A DNA stretch of 64,000 nt from Levilactobacillus angrenensis (GCF_003946085.1 NZ_RHOB01000010.1:54413-118412); one strand, 5' to 3'. Numbered from the stretch's first letter, positions 17,593 through 25,248 are shown. The notes: generated from the letters alone by a model not told the origin. A program made the numbers and translations.

Positions 17593-17795
17593 GTCGCCTA
17601 CCGTTCGCCAAATATGGGCTGGAACGCGGTGGGCGGACGGGTCGAGCCAAAGCCCGGTCTCGACACCTCGCTTTGAGCCGCAACCCACGTCTCAAAGACG
17701 CCAGTTGCCTAACCGGTCCAACCCACCGCTAAGGCAACTCCCACGGCTGAGCCCATATTTGGCGAAGTCTCGGCTGTGGTGGGTTGGTCCAGAAA
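17593..17795. repeat. Divergent left module (C) of the structured repeat, forward orientation
   Basis: This intergenic stretch matches the left module of the MITE-like family without terminal repeats. The outer helix is perfect here: TTCGCCAAATATGGGCT (17604-17620) against AGCCCATATTTGGCGAA (17750-17766). A second hairpin pairs AGTTGCCT with AGGCAACT (17732-17739). Relative to the copy at 42021 the helices carry paired changes (GGGTT/AACCC to GGGCT/AGCCC, TTGTCT/AGACAA to TTGCCT/AGGCAA), so base pairing rather than sequence is maintained. A weak trace of the right module follows at about 17880-17955. Confidence 0.75.
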
Positions 17796-17974
17796 CACTG
17801 GTTAAGTTAGACCAATTCATCGGTCCGATTGCTGTTGACCAAGTCGGTGACTGGTGAAGGGGCACTAGCTTCTGCCAAGCAACGGGCAGACGGCTTGAAA
17901 AGTTGGCGAGTCCTGCCAGAGCTTCAAAGGAATCGGCGTACCTGCCAGGTTCAAGCAGAATGTAATCTGAAGAT

Positions 17975-18110
17975 AAAAAAAGCCACGATAAAGGTCGTGG
18001 CTTGAGGGGGGATACGAGCAGGCTTAGATACTTTGGGGGAGTGCTAATTACTGCTCGTAAAGAGTATTAAGATTTGGTACGACTTCGTTAGTAACTCTCG
18101 TTGTTACTAA
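17975..18110 (-). ncRNA. Candidate C-rich small regulatory RNA 1
   Basis: On the minus strand a TACAAT -10 (18115-18120) precedes a compact series of hairpins. A 9-bp 5' hairpin GTTAGTAAC/GTTACTAAC is followed by an 8-bp stem ACGAGCAG/CTGCTCGT (18014-18058) whose loop displays CACTCCCCCAAAG. A single-stranded ATCCCCCC comes next, then an intrinsic terminator (AAGCCACGA/TCGTGGCTT, then a T run). No open frame fits. The layout resembles C-rich small RNAs of Firmicutes that mask GGAGG-type ribosome sites. The -35 is weak, and expression is not proven. Confidence 0.6.
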
Positions 18111-18260
18111 CTTGATTGTAGTGTAACGCCAATGGCAATTAGGTGCAATTGATTGGTTTCATAAATTTATTAATAACGACGTTGGCTGTCAATCGTTGGT
18201 AAATTGAATAGTGGTTTCCACCTGATAAGGCCATTTTTCTGCGTGGTCGGGTGAATGCTA

Positions 18261-18305
18261 AAAGTGACAGTAAGCCCTTGGTGACGGGGATACTGTCGCT
18301 TTTTA
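18261..18305 (+). terminator. Intrinsic terminator upstream of the dedA promoter
   Basis: AAAGTGACAGTA pairs with TACTGTCGCTTT around an 18-nt loop and is followed by TTTTTA. No gene ends just upstream on the plus strand, so it may stop read-through from degV or an unseen short transcript. The remaining stretch to dedA holds a TATAAT-like box near 18361 and nothing else I can name. Confidence 0.6.
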
Positions 18306-18621
18306 TTGAGTTGGGTCTAATCAAAATTTTAGAAATTACTGACAAACTTATTTTTGGCCGTATAATAGGAATAGTCAATTGAGTAGCGTTAGTCACTGGC
18401 GACACTTTGCCTGAAATGCGGCTAGTTATCCGACGAAAACAGATTTATTCGAAACCGTTTACTTAAAGGAAAAATCATCAGCTAAGTGAATTTGGTGGTT
18501 AATGTGAATTTTTATAAAAAATGTGATAACCGAGACCCGTTAACCGTTCACAGTACTATAAAGGACTTTGCCAGTGGTGGCAAGGGTTGCGGGCACTGAG
18601 AAAAATAAGGGAGGCAATGGC

Positions 18622-19275
18622 GTGAGCAGCATAACGATGATCTGGGATGTCATTTGGCATCCCCTCACAGTGCTGGTGCCGCTGACCAATCAGTTGGGGA
18701 CCGGAATCTATCCAGTACTGTTCTTTTTGATTTTTTTGGAATCGGGAATGCTGATTTTCTCATTCATTCCCGGTCAATCCCTCTTATTCATGGTGGGGTC
18801 GATTGCGGCCAATCCGCATTCCGAGCTAAATATTTGGTGGCTGGTGTTGATGTTTACGCTGGCCGCGACGGCGGGGTCGGCGGTCAAGTATTTCACGACG
18901 CGCAAGTGGGGCGACCTGCAAGATAAGTTGATCGACCGGTTGCCCGCGGAAAAGGTCGCCCAGGCGACGGCAGTCTTCACCCGCAACCAGGACCAGACGC
19001 TGTTGATTGGGCGCTTCATCCCGTTTGTGGGGTTGTTCGTGCCCATCATTGCGGGGACCACGGACATGAATTGGCGGCAATTTCGCCTGTTCAATCTCTT
19101 GGGCAGCTTCATCTGGGTCGTGAGTTGTTCGGCGGTGGGCTATTTCTTTGGGAACACGCCGTTCATCCAGCAGAACTTCACGTGGCTGTTCATCGGCCTG
19201 CTAGCGGTGCCATTTCTGGCACGCCAGGGCTGGCAGTATTACCGGCAGACGCGCTCGACGACTAGCCGAAATTAG
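18622..19275 (+). CDS. DedA-family (VTT domain) membrane protein
   Basis: A 217-residue polytopic membrane protein with the DedA/SNARE-associated core: FLESGMLIFSFIPGQSLLF with the conserved E...PG near residue 45, and GRFIPFVGLFVPIIAGTTDM near residue 135 (the family's R-x-P...G/AG signature). DedA proteins act in lipid scrambling or flippase-like recycling of undecaprenyl phosphate and in membrane homeostasis. The GTG 7 bp after GGGAGG is the best start, and an internal ATG is 15 bp later. Both flanks carry minus-strand small RNA candidates. Confidence 0.9.
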   Translation: MSSITMIWDVIWHPLTVLVPLTNQLGTGIYPVLFFLIFLESGMLIFSFIPGQSLLFMVGSIAANPHSELNIWWLVLMFTLAATAGSAVKYFTTRKWGDLQDKLIDRLPAEKVAQATAVFTRNQDQTLLIGRFIPFVGLFVPIIAGTTDMNWRQFRLFNLLGSFIWVVSCSAVGYFFGNTPFIQQNFTWLFIGLLAVPFLARQGWQYYRQTRSTTSRN

Positions 19276-19278
19276 ACC

Positions 19279-19464
19279 AAAAGAAAGGACCCTAGACAAC
19301 ATGCGGATTGTCTAGGGCCACTATTTAGGAATCTGTTAATAAATCACTTGTTTTGGGGGGAGTGCATCTATAGACAGTGATTCCTATCATCTATCACAGT
19401 GCTTAAGGTCAGAACGTATCACGAACCAACTACCCGTATCATAGTGATTTTAAAGTGAGTTAGC
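19279..19464 (-). ncRNA. Candidate C-rich small regulatory RNA 2
   Basis: On the minus strand, TACAAT (19471-19476) is 17 bp from a weak TTTAGC. About 80 nt downstream AATCACT pairs with AGTGATT (19342-19382), presenting GCACTCCCCCCAAAA in the loop. The RNA ends in a 10-bp hairpin (CCCTAGACAA/TTGTCTAGGG) followed by TCCTTTCTTTT. The loop motif is nearly that of candidate 1 on the other side of dedA, although the flanking sequences differ. It runs antisense to nothing and has no open frame. Confidence 0.6.
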
Positions 19465-19476
19465 AAGCTAATTGTA

Positions 19477-19925
19477 ACTTATCCTGAGGAATGGCTAAAA
19501 ACAGGCGTGCACGAGTGATTGGCTCAATTAGCGGGTGATTAGTGAAAGCTGAACAGACCGGCCTTTCAGTCATACCTGGGGCGTCCCTTATCGACGACAT
19601 GCCATGTGTGGGGTGGATTTACCAGCGGAGTATACGGGTTACGGTATAGACGTTCGCAAAGAAAGTTAACAAACTTTGTGTGACAGGACCAGTTGGGCAG
19701 GAATCAGTGGTCGTTATTTTAACGCTTTCTCGTTTATAAAATTGCTTATGGAAGAATAACAATTTTACAAATATAAAGAGTGCACAATGCACATTCACTC
19801 ACCATTTTCCTATAAGTGTGAGGTTTTTGCCGGAAACAACGGGTTTTTCGAGACGAAGTCATTTATCTTTCGCTAACTTTCAAGTAGACTAGCTTTAGAA
19901 TTGTTTTTCATGTAGGAGGGTAAAC
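19477..19925 (+). other. Gene-free region upstream of the NADH oxidase gene
   Basis: About 450 bp without a credible frame. An AT-rich dyad (CAAAGAAAGTTAAC and AACTTTGTG, about 19656-19680) is the only clear symmetry and could be an operator. The GGAGGG ribosome site of the next gene closes the region. Confidence 0.5.
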
Positions 19926-21338
19926 ATGAAAGTCATCATTGTTGGTAGTACACACGCTGGAACCAATGCAGCGCTACAAATTTTGCGTGATCATCCAGAA
20001 ACAGATGTGACCATTTACGAACGACACACGAACGTTTCTTTCTTATCTTGTGGGATTTCTTTGTTCCTTGATGGGCAAGTCAAGCATCTTGAGGACATGT
20101 TCTATTCTTCACCTGAACAACTTGCGGAAGCCGGCGCCAAGGTTTTGACCCGGCACAACGTGATTAAGATCGACTCCGAAAATAAGTCGGTCGAAGTCGT
20201 TGATATGGAGTCTGGGGACGTTTCAACGGACACTTATGACAAGCTGATCATGGCAACGGGGTCTACCGTGACGGTACCACCAATCTTTGGTATCGATGAA
20301 GATAAGGTCATGTTATGTAAGAACTATGAGCAAGCGGTCGCCATTGATAAGGCCGCTGCCGGTAACAAACGCATCGCAATCGTCGGGGCCGGGTACATTG
20401 GGACGGAATTAGCTGAAAGTTATGCACGGACTGGCCATGAGGTTCAGCTGATGCAGTCTCGCGATATCATTTTGAACCACTACGTCGACAAGGGTATGTC
20501 CGATCACATCGTCAACCTGTTGGAAGACCATGGGGTCAAGGTCCTGTTGAACCGGCGTGTCACGTCCTTTACGGGAAATGACAACGGCGAACTGGTCATC
20601 GAAACCACGAACGGTGATTTCACGGCTGACTTAGCGGTGGTCTGCACCGGGTTCGTGCCCAACACGGAACTGTTGCGTGGCCAAGTCGACATGGATCGGC
20701 ACGGCGCCATCATCATCAACGACTACGTGCAAACGTCTAATCCAGACATCTTTGCCTGCGGGGATGCCAGTGTGGTTAACTTCAACCCAACTGGCAAGCC
20801 AGCCTACACGCCATTGGCGACCAATGCGGTACGTCAAGGGATGCTGGCCGGCATCAACGTTTTCGGCAATATTCAAAAATACATGGGCACCCAAGCCACT
20901 TCTGCCATGCAAATCTTTGGCCGGACCTTGGCTTCAACTGGGCTGACCATCGATCATGCGGTCAATGCTGGCTTCGATGCTGACATGGTTACCTTTGAAG
21001 GGACCTGGCGGCCAGGGTACATGCCATCTACGGATGATTTGACCATCAACTTGGTCTACAACCGGGAAAACCGGCGTATTCTGGGGGCTCAGCTCTTCAG
21101 TAAGCATGAAGTTGCCCAATCGGCCAACGCTATCTCCATTGCGATTCAAAACCGCAACACGATTGATGATTTGGCCTTCGTGGACATGCTGTTCAACCCG
21201 AACTTTGACGACCCATTCAACTACTTGAACTTGGTCGCCCAACAGGCCGTGGAAAAGGAAACTAAGCGCGGCAACAACAAGCCACGGTTGACGGCCGGTG
21301 TGGACGCTGATCCCGAATTTACGGATAGCAAAAAATAA
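19926..21338 (+). CDS. FAD-dependent NADH oxidase / peroxidase (Nox/Npr type)
   Basis: A 470-residue pyridine-nucleotide disulfide oxidoreductase with a single redox cysteine in SFLSCGISLFL (residue about 43), the hallmark of water-forming NADH oxidases and NADH peroxidases that cycle through Cys-SOH. VGSTHAGTNAA binds FAD, IVGAGYIGTELAESY binds NADH, and ACGDASVV is the second FAD motif. The C-terminal dimer domain has AIQNRNTIDDLAFVDMLFNP. It regenerates NAD+ with O2 or H2O2. Oxidase and peroxidase cannot be separated from sequence alone. AGGAGG precedes the ATG. Confidence 0.9.
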   Translation: MKVIIVGSTHAGTNAALQILRDHPETDVTIYERHTNVSFLSCGISLFLDGQVKHLEDMFYSSPEQLAEAGAKVLTRHNVIKIDSENKSVEVVDMESGDVSTDTYDKLIMATGSTVTVPPIFGIDEDKVMLCKNYEQAVAIDKAAAGNKRIAIVGAGYIGTELAESYARTGHEVQLMQSRDIILNHYVDKGMSDHIVNLLEDHGVKVLLNRRVTSFTGNDNGELVIETTNGDFTADLAVVCTGFVPNTELLRGQVDMDRHGAIIINDYVQTSNPDIFACGDASVVNFNPTGKPAYTPLATNAVRQGMLAGINVFGNIQKYMGTQATSAMQIFGRTLASTGLTIDHAVNAGFDADMVTFEGTWRPGYMPSTDDLTINLVYNRENRRILGAQLFSKHEVAQSANAISIAIQNRNTIDDLAFVDMLFNPNFDDPFNYLNLVAQQAVEKETKRGNNKPRLTAGVDADPEFTDSKK

Positions 21339-21348
21339 ACTTTAGAGT

Positions 21349-21386
21349 AGGAAAGACGCCTTGCCGATTGGGAGGGCGCCTTTTTG
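21349..21386 (+). terminator. Rho-independent terminator
   Basis: AAAGACGCCTTGCC pairs imperfectly with GGGAGGGCGCCTTT and is followed by TTTTTG, 11 bp past the stop. Confidence 0.7.
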
Positions 21387-21418
21387 TTTGGAGTGATAGG
21401 CCAGAATTGGGCCGGCGA

Positions 21419-21508
21419 GGATCACCCCCACACCTGTGGGGAACACACAAGAAGAGTAGCACCAGAGTTCGATTTACCGGGATCACCCCCCACACCTGTG
21501 GGGAACAC
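21419..21508. CRISPR. Vestigial type I-E CRISPR: two repeats, one 33-bp spacer
   Basis: GGATCACCCCCACACCTGTG GGGAACAC (28 bp, 21419-21446) and a copy with one extra C (29 bp, 21480-21508) flank a 33-bp spacer (21447-21479). Repeat length, 61-bp period, the palindromic CCCCACA..TGTGGGG core and the GGATCACC start all match type I-E repeats of lactobacilli. No cas gene is in the window and no further repeat follows, so this is a remnant or orphan mini-array. The rest of the gap to the next promoter shows nothing. Confidence 0.75.
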
Positions 21509-21693
21509 CCTAAACAAATCCCGTCACACCTGCATTATATTTTTCACAAATCCAGTATTTTGTTTAACTTGCTAAAGCCATCATACAGGGTTCAGCGGAT
21601 TTGTACAACCAAGAAATTGCGTCTAATTTGCCAAGAATTCCATGAGAAACTGGCTCGTATTTGAGCGGATAACGGCAAGCGTAAGCATTTTCC

Positions 21694-21728
21694 TTGGCAA
21701 CTTCATACCCCTTGGGGTATACTACAAT
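21694..21728 (+). promoter_or_regulatory. trxA-cstR promoter with CstR/CsoR-type operator
   Basis: TTGGCA (21694-21699) and TATACT (21718-21723) are 18 bp apart. Filling the spacer and reaching into the -10 is a perfect palindrome ATACCCC-TT-GGGGTAT (21705-21720). G/C-rich 'TACCC..GGGTA' dyads are the recognised operator form of the CsoR/CstR repressor family, and such a repressor is the second gene of this operon. Confidence 0.8.
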
Positions 21729-21759
21729 CATTGATTAAATTTGAGGAGGAAATTTTCGC

Positions 21760-22086
21760 ATGCAAGCAATTACGAGCAAGGACTTTGAACATATTGGGGA
21801 CGACACGGCGGTCACGGTCGTTGATTTTTGGGCGACCTGGTGTGGTCCATGTAAGATGCAAACGCCCGTCTTGGAAAAGCTGGACGAAGAGTATGGTGAT
21901 CGGGTGAAATTTGCTTCCCTCGATGTTGACCAAAATCAAGAACTGGCGCAATCCCTGGGCATCATGAGCATCCCCTCACTGGTAGTCTTTAAGAATGGGA
22001 TGCCGACGGAAAAGGTCGTTGGCTTTCACCCCAAGGCGGCCCTCAAGAAGTACATCGATGAAAAGCTGACTGAGGTGAGCGCTTAG
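21760..22086 (+). CDS. trxA: Thioredoxin
   Basis: A 108-residue thioredoxin with the redox pair WCGPC (Cys28, Cys31) and the cis-proline loop SIPSLVVF. The length is standard for the family. It reduces protein disulfides in the cytosol and can also reduce persulfides. It is the first gene of an operon with a CstR-like persulfide sensor, so this copy is probably dedicated to sulfur stress rather than being the general housekeeping thioredoxin. A GAGGAGG site precedes the ATG. Confidence 0.94.
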   Translation: MQAITSKDFEHIGDDTAVTVVDFWATWCGPCKMQTPVLEKLDEEYGDRVKFASLDVDQNQELAQSLGIMSIPSLVVFKNGMPTEKVVGFHPKAALKKYIDEKLTEVSA

Positions 22087-22349
22087 TGGTACAGACGACA
22101 GCGACTCAGCTAAAGAATCGCTTGCGCCGCGCCGATGGCCAACTACAAGGCATCTTGAAGATGGTGGAAGAGGGCCGCGATTGTCAAGACGTCTTGACTC
22201 AGCTGGCGGCTGTGCGTTCCGGGGTCGACCGGATGATGGGCGTGGTCGTTGCGGAAAACGTCAAGCAGTGTGTGGCCGATGGGCAGCTGGATGACGACCA
22301 ACAAGCCAAGCTACAAGCAGCGTTAGATTTAGTCGTTAAAACGCATTGA
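22086..22349 (+). CDS. cstR: CsoR/RcnR-family repressor of the CstR (persulfide-sensing) type
   Basis: An 87-residue all-helical repressor of the DUF156 family. Cys33 (GRDCQDV) and Cys62 (NVKQC) are kept, but the copper-ligand histidine of CsoR, four residues before the second Cys, is Asn58. This Cys-Asn-Cys pattern and the EEGRDCQDVLTQ...ENVKQCV context match staphylococcal CstR, which forms di- or trisulfide links on persulfide exposure and leaves DNA. The GTG start overlaps the trxA stop by one base, and the operator lies in the operon promoter. Copper sensing is the alternative. Confidence 0.85.
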   Translation: MVQTTATQLKNRLRRADGQLQGILKMVEEGRDCQDVLTQLAAVRSGVDRMMGVVVAENVKQCVADGQLDDDQQAKLQAALDLVVKTH

Positions 22350-22356
22350 TTATGCA

Positions 22357-22382
22357 AAAGTCGCCGAAATGGCGGCTTTTTT
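22357..22382 (+). terminator. Rho-independent terminator
   Basis: AAAGTCGCC pairs with GGCGGCTTT around GAAAT, then TTTTTT. The next gene's TATAAT (22385-22390) starts at once. Confidence 0.82.
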
Positions 22383-22421
22383 GGTATAATGGGAAAATAC
22401 TTTTTCGGGGGAGGCTGTGAC

Positions 22422-22814
22422 TTGGCGAACGTATTTTCAATCATGATTTTTGCTTTTATCGGTGGCAGTGGTCGATACCTGCTGGGGCAAGCGATACCCG
22501 TGACAACGGGATTTCCCTGGATGACGCTGTGCATTAATTTAGCTGGTAGCGGTGGCTTAGCTTGGCTATCACATGCCAAACGTCTCACCGCAACTTGGCC
22601 CACTGCCCTGACCGTGGGGCTAGGGGTCGGTGGTTGTGGCGCTTTTACGACCTTTTCGACGTTTGGCGTGGAGACCGTGCGGCTAGTGGTTGCCCATCAG
22701 TGGGGTATTGCCGCGACTTACGTGGTGGTGACCTTGCTCGGCGGCGTGCTTTGTAGCGCAGTCGGCGTGGGTATCGCTCGGCGGTGGGGAACCTTCCGTC
22801 TGGAGGAACAGTGA
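22422..22814 (+). CDS. crcB: Fluoride channel Fluc/CrcB, subunit 1
   Basis: A 130-residue, four-helix membrane protein of the CrcB family, which exports fluoride as a dual-topology dimer. GGSGRYLLG, the TLCINLAGSGGLAWL segment with the channel Asn, and GGCGAFTTFSTFGVE (the TFST phenylalanine-box loop) are all present. The TTG at 22422 is chosen because GGGGAGG lies 7 bp upstream. A longer ATG frame has no site. It overlaps a second crcB by one base, so the channel is probably a heterodimer. No fluoride riboswitch fits in the 31 bp between promoter and start. Confidence 0.9.
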   Translation: MANVFSIMIFAFIGGSGRYLLGQAIPVTTGFPWMTLCINLAGSGGLAWLSHAKRLTATWPTALTVGLGVGGCGAFTTFSTFGVETVRLVVAHQWGIAATYVVVTLLGGVLCSAVGVGIARRWGTFRLEEQ

Positions 22815-23167
22815 TGGCGGGGCTGGCCGGCCTGGGTGCCGCGCTGGGCGCATTAGGCCGGTACGGAACCACCCGCTGGCTCCAAAAGGTTTCTGGCAAT
22901 TGGCCCGTGGCCACGCTGCTCATCAACTGGGTGGGGTGCGCGCTGCTGGGCCTGCTAACGGGCTGGCAAATTGCCCATCTCTGGTTGGTCTTGCTGGGGA
23001 CCGGTGTTTTAGGCGGCTTCACGACCTACTCGACCTTTAGTCATGAGGTCGTCATGTTGCTGGACCAACGCCGTTTCGCTGCCGCTGCCGGGTACCTCAG
23101 CTTGTGTATTGGCGGCGGTCTCTTGCTGGCGGCCGGTGGCTTGTGGCTGGGATGGCAGCTGACTTAG
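22814..23167 (+). CDS. crcB: Fluoride channel Fluc/CrcB, subunit 2
   Basis: A 117-residue partner of the preceding protein with the same signatures: GALGRYGTTRWL, LLINWVGCALLGLL with the conserved Asn, and GGFTTYSTFSHEV (TYST loop). Paired crcB genes encode opposite-topology subunits in many Gram-positive bacteria. TGATG joins the stop of subunit 1 to this start, which follows GGAGG by 7 bp. Confidence 0.9.
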   Translation: MAGLAGLGAALGALGRYGTTRWLQKVSGNWPVATLLINWVGCALLGLLTGWQIAHLWLVLLGTGVLGGFTTYSTFSHEVVMLLDQRRFAAAAGYLSLCIGGGLLLAAGGLWLGWQLT

Positions 23168-23244
23168 TCGTAAAACTAGTGGCATTTCGCCACCAACTTC
23201 CTTATCATAGGATAGGAAAGTTAACCTTGAGAGGAGTGGCCAAA

Positions 23245-24066
23245 TTGGCGAACCGCTTAACGATTGCGGAACAGAATCAAGAATTACGCGAACAATTATC
23301 GCCGGAAAATCAAGCGTACTGGGACGAACTCGTCACCGCACTGCAGCAACAGCCCCGCTTTGCGGATGAGGGCAAACGCCAACGTTACTTGCGTGAGCAG
23401 TTGCCGCAACTCTTAGTCGCCCAATCGAATGGTCAAACGGCGGCAGAATTTTACGGTGCCGACCCCCAGACAGCGGCCGCTAAAATGGGCAGTACTGCGC
23501 GGAAACGACCGACGTGGTGGACCTGGGATCTGCTGGTTCCCGTCCTGATTTTCGTGCTGGGAGTGATCTTACCCGCCGCCATTTTACCGGCCGTGCCACT
23601 ACAGGGGCTGTTGATTGCGATTCAGTTTGGGCTATTTATCATTGCCATGGCGCTGGGCATCTGGTTGTCGCAACGGGTAGCGCCGCAGGGCCAGGTGATT
23701 GGCTGGTTAGTCATTGTCGTTGGCCTGGTGTTGGCCATGTGGGTGGCCGCGCGGACCGTTCCGGCGGCTGGCCTGCTTTACTTGACGCGGGTCGGTGGCA
23801 GCGTGGCGTTGCTCATCTTTGCCGTTGCCATTACCCTTTTGACTTGGTGGCATCACTGGCGTCATGCGGATTCCTGGTTCCCCGCCATCTTGGGGAGTCT
23901 GTGGATCACAACGTTGTTGGCCTTGCTGGCCCGGTTCCCGTTGACGTCAGGCCTGATGGTCACCGCCTCGGGTAATTTCTTGATTGCCGTGGGCACAGTC
24001 CTGGCCGACGCCAGCATCCTGATTATCGGCTGGCACATTTGGCAGGTGCGTCAGAATAAGAAGTAA
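23245..24066 (+). CDS. DUF1129 membrane protein
   Basis: A 273-residue protein with a soluble N-terminal part of about 95 residues (LTIAEQNQELREQLSPENQAYWDELV) and six or so membrane helices, the DUF1129 layout common in lactobacilli. The function of the family is not established. The TTG at 23245 is favoured by GAGGAG 8 bp upstream. It follows crcB after 77 bp and ends at a strong terminator, so it may be co-transcribed with the fluoride channel or have its own weak promoter. Confidence 0.83.
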   Translation: MANRLTIAEQNQELREQLSPENQAYWDELVTALQQQPRFADEGKRQRYLREQLPQLLVAQSNGQTAAEFYGADPQTAAAKMGSTARKRPTWWTWDLLVPVLIFVLGVILPAAILPAVPLQGLLIAIQFGLFIIAMALGIWLSQRVAPQGQVIGWLVIVVGLVLAMWVAARTVPAAGLLYLTRVGGSVALLIFAVAITLLTWWHHWRHADSWFPAILGSLWITTLLALLARFPLTSGLMVTASGNFLIAVGTVLADASILIIGWHIWQVRQNKK

Positions 24067-24069
24067 GTG

Positions 24070-24108
24070 AAAAAGTCTGGACCACGTGTTGTGGCTCAGA
24101 CTTTTTTG
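24070..24108 (+). terminator. Rho-independent terminator
   Basis: AAAAGTCTG pairs with CAGACTTTT, with an inner CCAC/GTGG stem, followed by TTTTTT. Confidence 0.85.
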
Positions 24109-24138
24109 GTGGCATGCAAACGGTGAGTAGTGACATCA

Positions 24139-24200
24139 GAGCTTGCATCAGCCAGAAATTCTGCCTGCTCTGAGGAACACTTCCCGTCCACCACGTCCCA
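24139..24200. repeat. Short divergent fragment of the structured repeat's right module
   Basis: GCTTGCATCAGCCAGAAATT and CTGCCTGC...GAGGAACACTTCC align with GCCTGCGTCAGCCAGGGTT and CGCCTGCTATGGGGGAACCTCC of the copies at 6800 and 55890. There are no ends or target duplication, so it is a relic beside the terminator at 24070. Confidence 0.45.
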
Positions 24201-24252
24201 CCCCATCGGCGGCGACTAGTTCACGTTACAAGGCGGTAAACCAGCCATCTTG

Positions 24253-25248
24253 CTAGAACCCGGCAGGCTCCAGCGCATCTGTTTCAAACGCATTGACCGC
24301 TGGCAACCCCAGCTCTTGTCGCAGTTGATTGGCGACCGCGGTGATTTCGCTTTGGGGGGCGATTTGGTAATCGATGCCATTAATGGTGGCTGGTTCGCCC
24401 TGTAGCGTAGCGGACTTGATGTGGCGGCTAGTGTGGCCATCTTTGGTCCGCAACCACATCAGGTCGTTAAAGGTCAAGTTGGTCTGCAAGTTGTGCGACA
24501 GCGATTTGAGGACCGTTTGGTAGCGAACCAGTGAGCTGAGACTGGCTTCCTTGAGGACCAAGGCCTTAATGATTTGGCGTTGGCGCGCTTGGCGGCCGTA
24601 GTCGCCCAGCGGATCTTGGTCGCGCATCCGCGAGTAGGCCAAAGCGCTGGCCCCGTTCAAGTGGATCTTGGTGCCCTTGGTGACGTCGGCCTGTTCGTAG
24701 TGGAAGGTGAGCAGCGGGTCGACCGTGACGCCGCCGACCGCGTTGATCATTTTTTCCAGACCGCCCATGTTCAGTAAGACGTAGTAGTGAATCGGCACGT
24801 TGACCAGGTGCGACACGGTCTTGAGCGTGGTCGTGGCGCCATACAGCGGATAAGCCGCGTTGATTTTTTCATCGTCTTGCTGGCTGCCGTAAATATCGAC
24901 TAAAGTATCACGGGGGATGCTAGTCAGTGTGGCCGTCTGCTGCTTGGGATTGATGGTCGCCACGATCATGGTATCCGTGCGGCCGACCTGATGCCGCCCC
25001 AGTGCACCGGTGTCAGTCCCCAAGAGTAGGATGGCAAATGGTTTACCACTCGTGAGCGCCGTATCGCTGGGGCGTCCCGCCGCGTGGTACGTTTGTGAAA
25101 AGGTTTGTTGGGCTGCATGCCAAGCGCGCCACCCCCAGACGCCGCCGACTAGCAGCAGGCAACTCAACACCGCTAAGAACACGTGTAACCGCCGATGACG
25201 CCGGGGGGCAAATGTCCGCCGCCGTGGTGGTAATGGTGTATTTTGCAT
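24253..25248 (-). CDS. LytR-CpsA-Psr (LCP) family cell-wall glycopolymer ligase
   Basis: A 331-residue membrane-anchored protein with a basic cytosolic N-terminus, one helix (about residues 20-40) and an extracellular LCP domain. The phosphate-binding signatures are LLLGTDTG, GRTDTMIVATINP, SIPRDTLVDI and YSRMRDQDPLGDYGRQARQRQII. LCP enzymes transfer teichoic acid or polysaccharide from undecaprenyl carriers to peptidoglycan. The ATG 7 bp after GGAGGG is used. A minus-strand promoter (TATAAT at 25277-25282, TTATCA 17 bp further) lies upstream. The gene stands alone. Confidence 0.9.
   Translation of the reverse strand: MQNTPLPPRRRTFAPRRHRRLHVFLAVLSCLLLVGGVWGWRAWHAAQQTFSQTYHAAGRPSDTALTSGKPFAILLLGTDTGALGRHQVGRTDTMIVATINPKQQTATLTSIPRDTLVDIYGSQQDDEKINAAYPLYGATTTLKTVSHLVNVPIHYYVLLNMGGLEKMINAVGGVTVDPLLTFHYEQADVTKGTKIHLNGASALAYSRMRDQDPLGDYGRQARQRQIIKALVLKEASLSSLVRYQTVLKSLSHNLQTNLTFNDLMWLRTKDGHTSRHIKSATLQGEPATINGIDYQIAPQSEITAVANQLRQELGLPAVNAFETDALEPAGF

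Noticed and set aside
18139..18405. 88-codon minus-strand frame between the small RNA and dedA
   Set aside because: Runs through the terminator hairpin at 18261 and lacks a start site; random frame.
21368..21664. 98-codon frame over the CRISPR remnant
   Set aside because: The repeated HTCGEH-like peptide is the translation of the CRISPR repeats.
22382..22421. Fluoride riboswitch before crcB
   Set aside because: Only about 30 nt separate the promoter and the start. The crcB RNA motif cannot fit.
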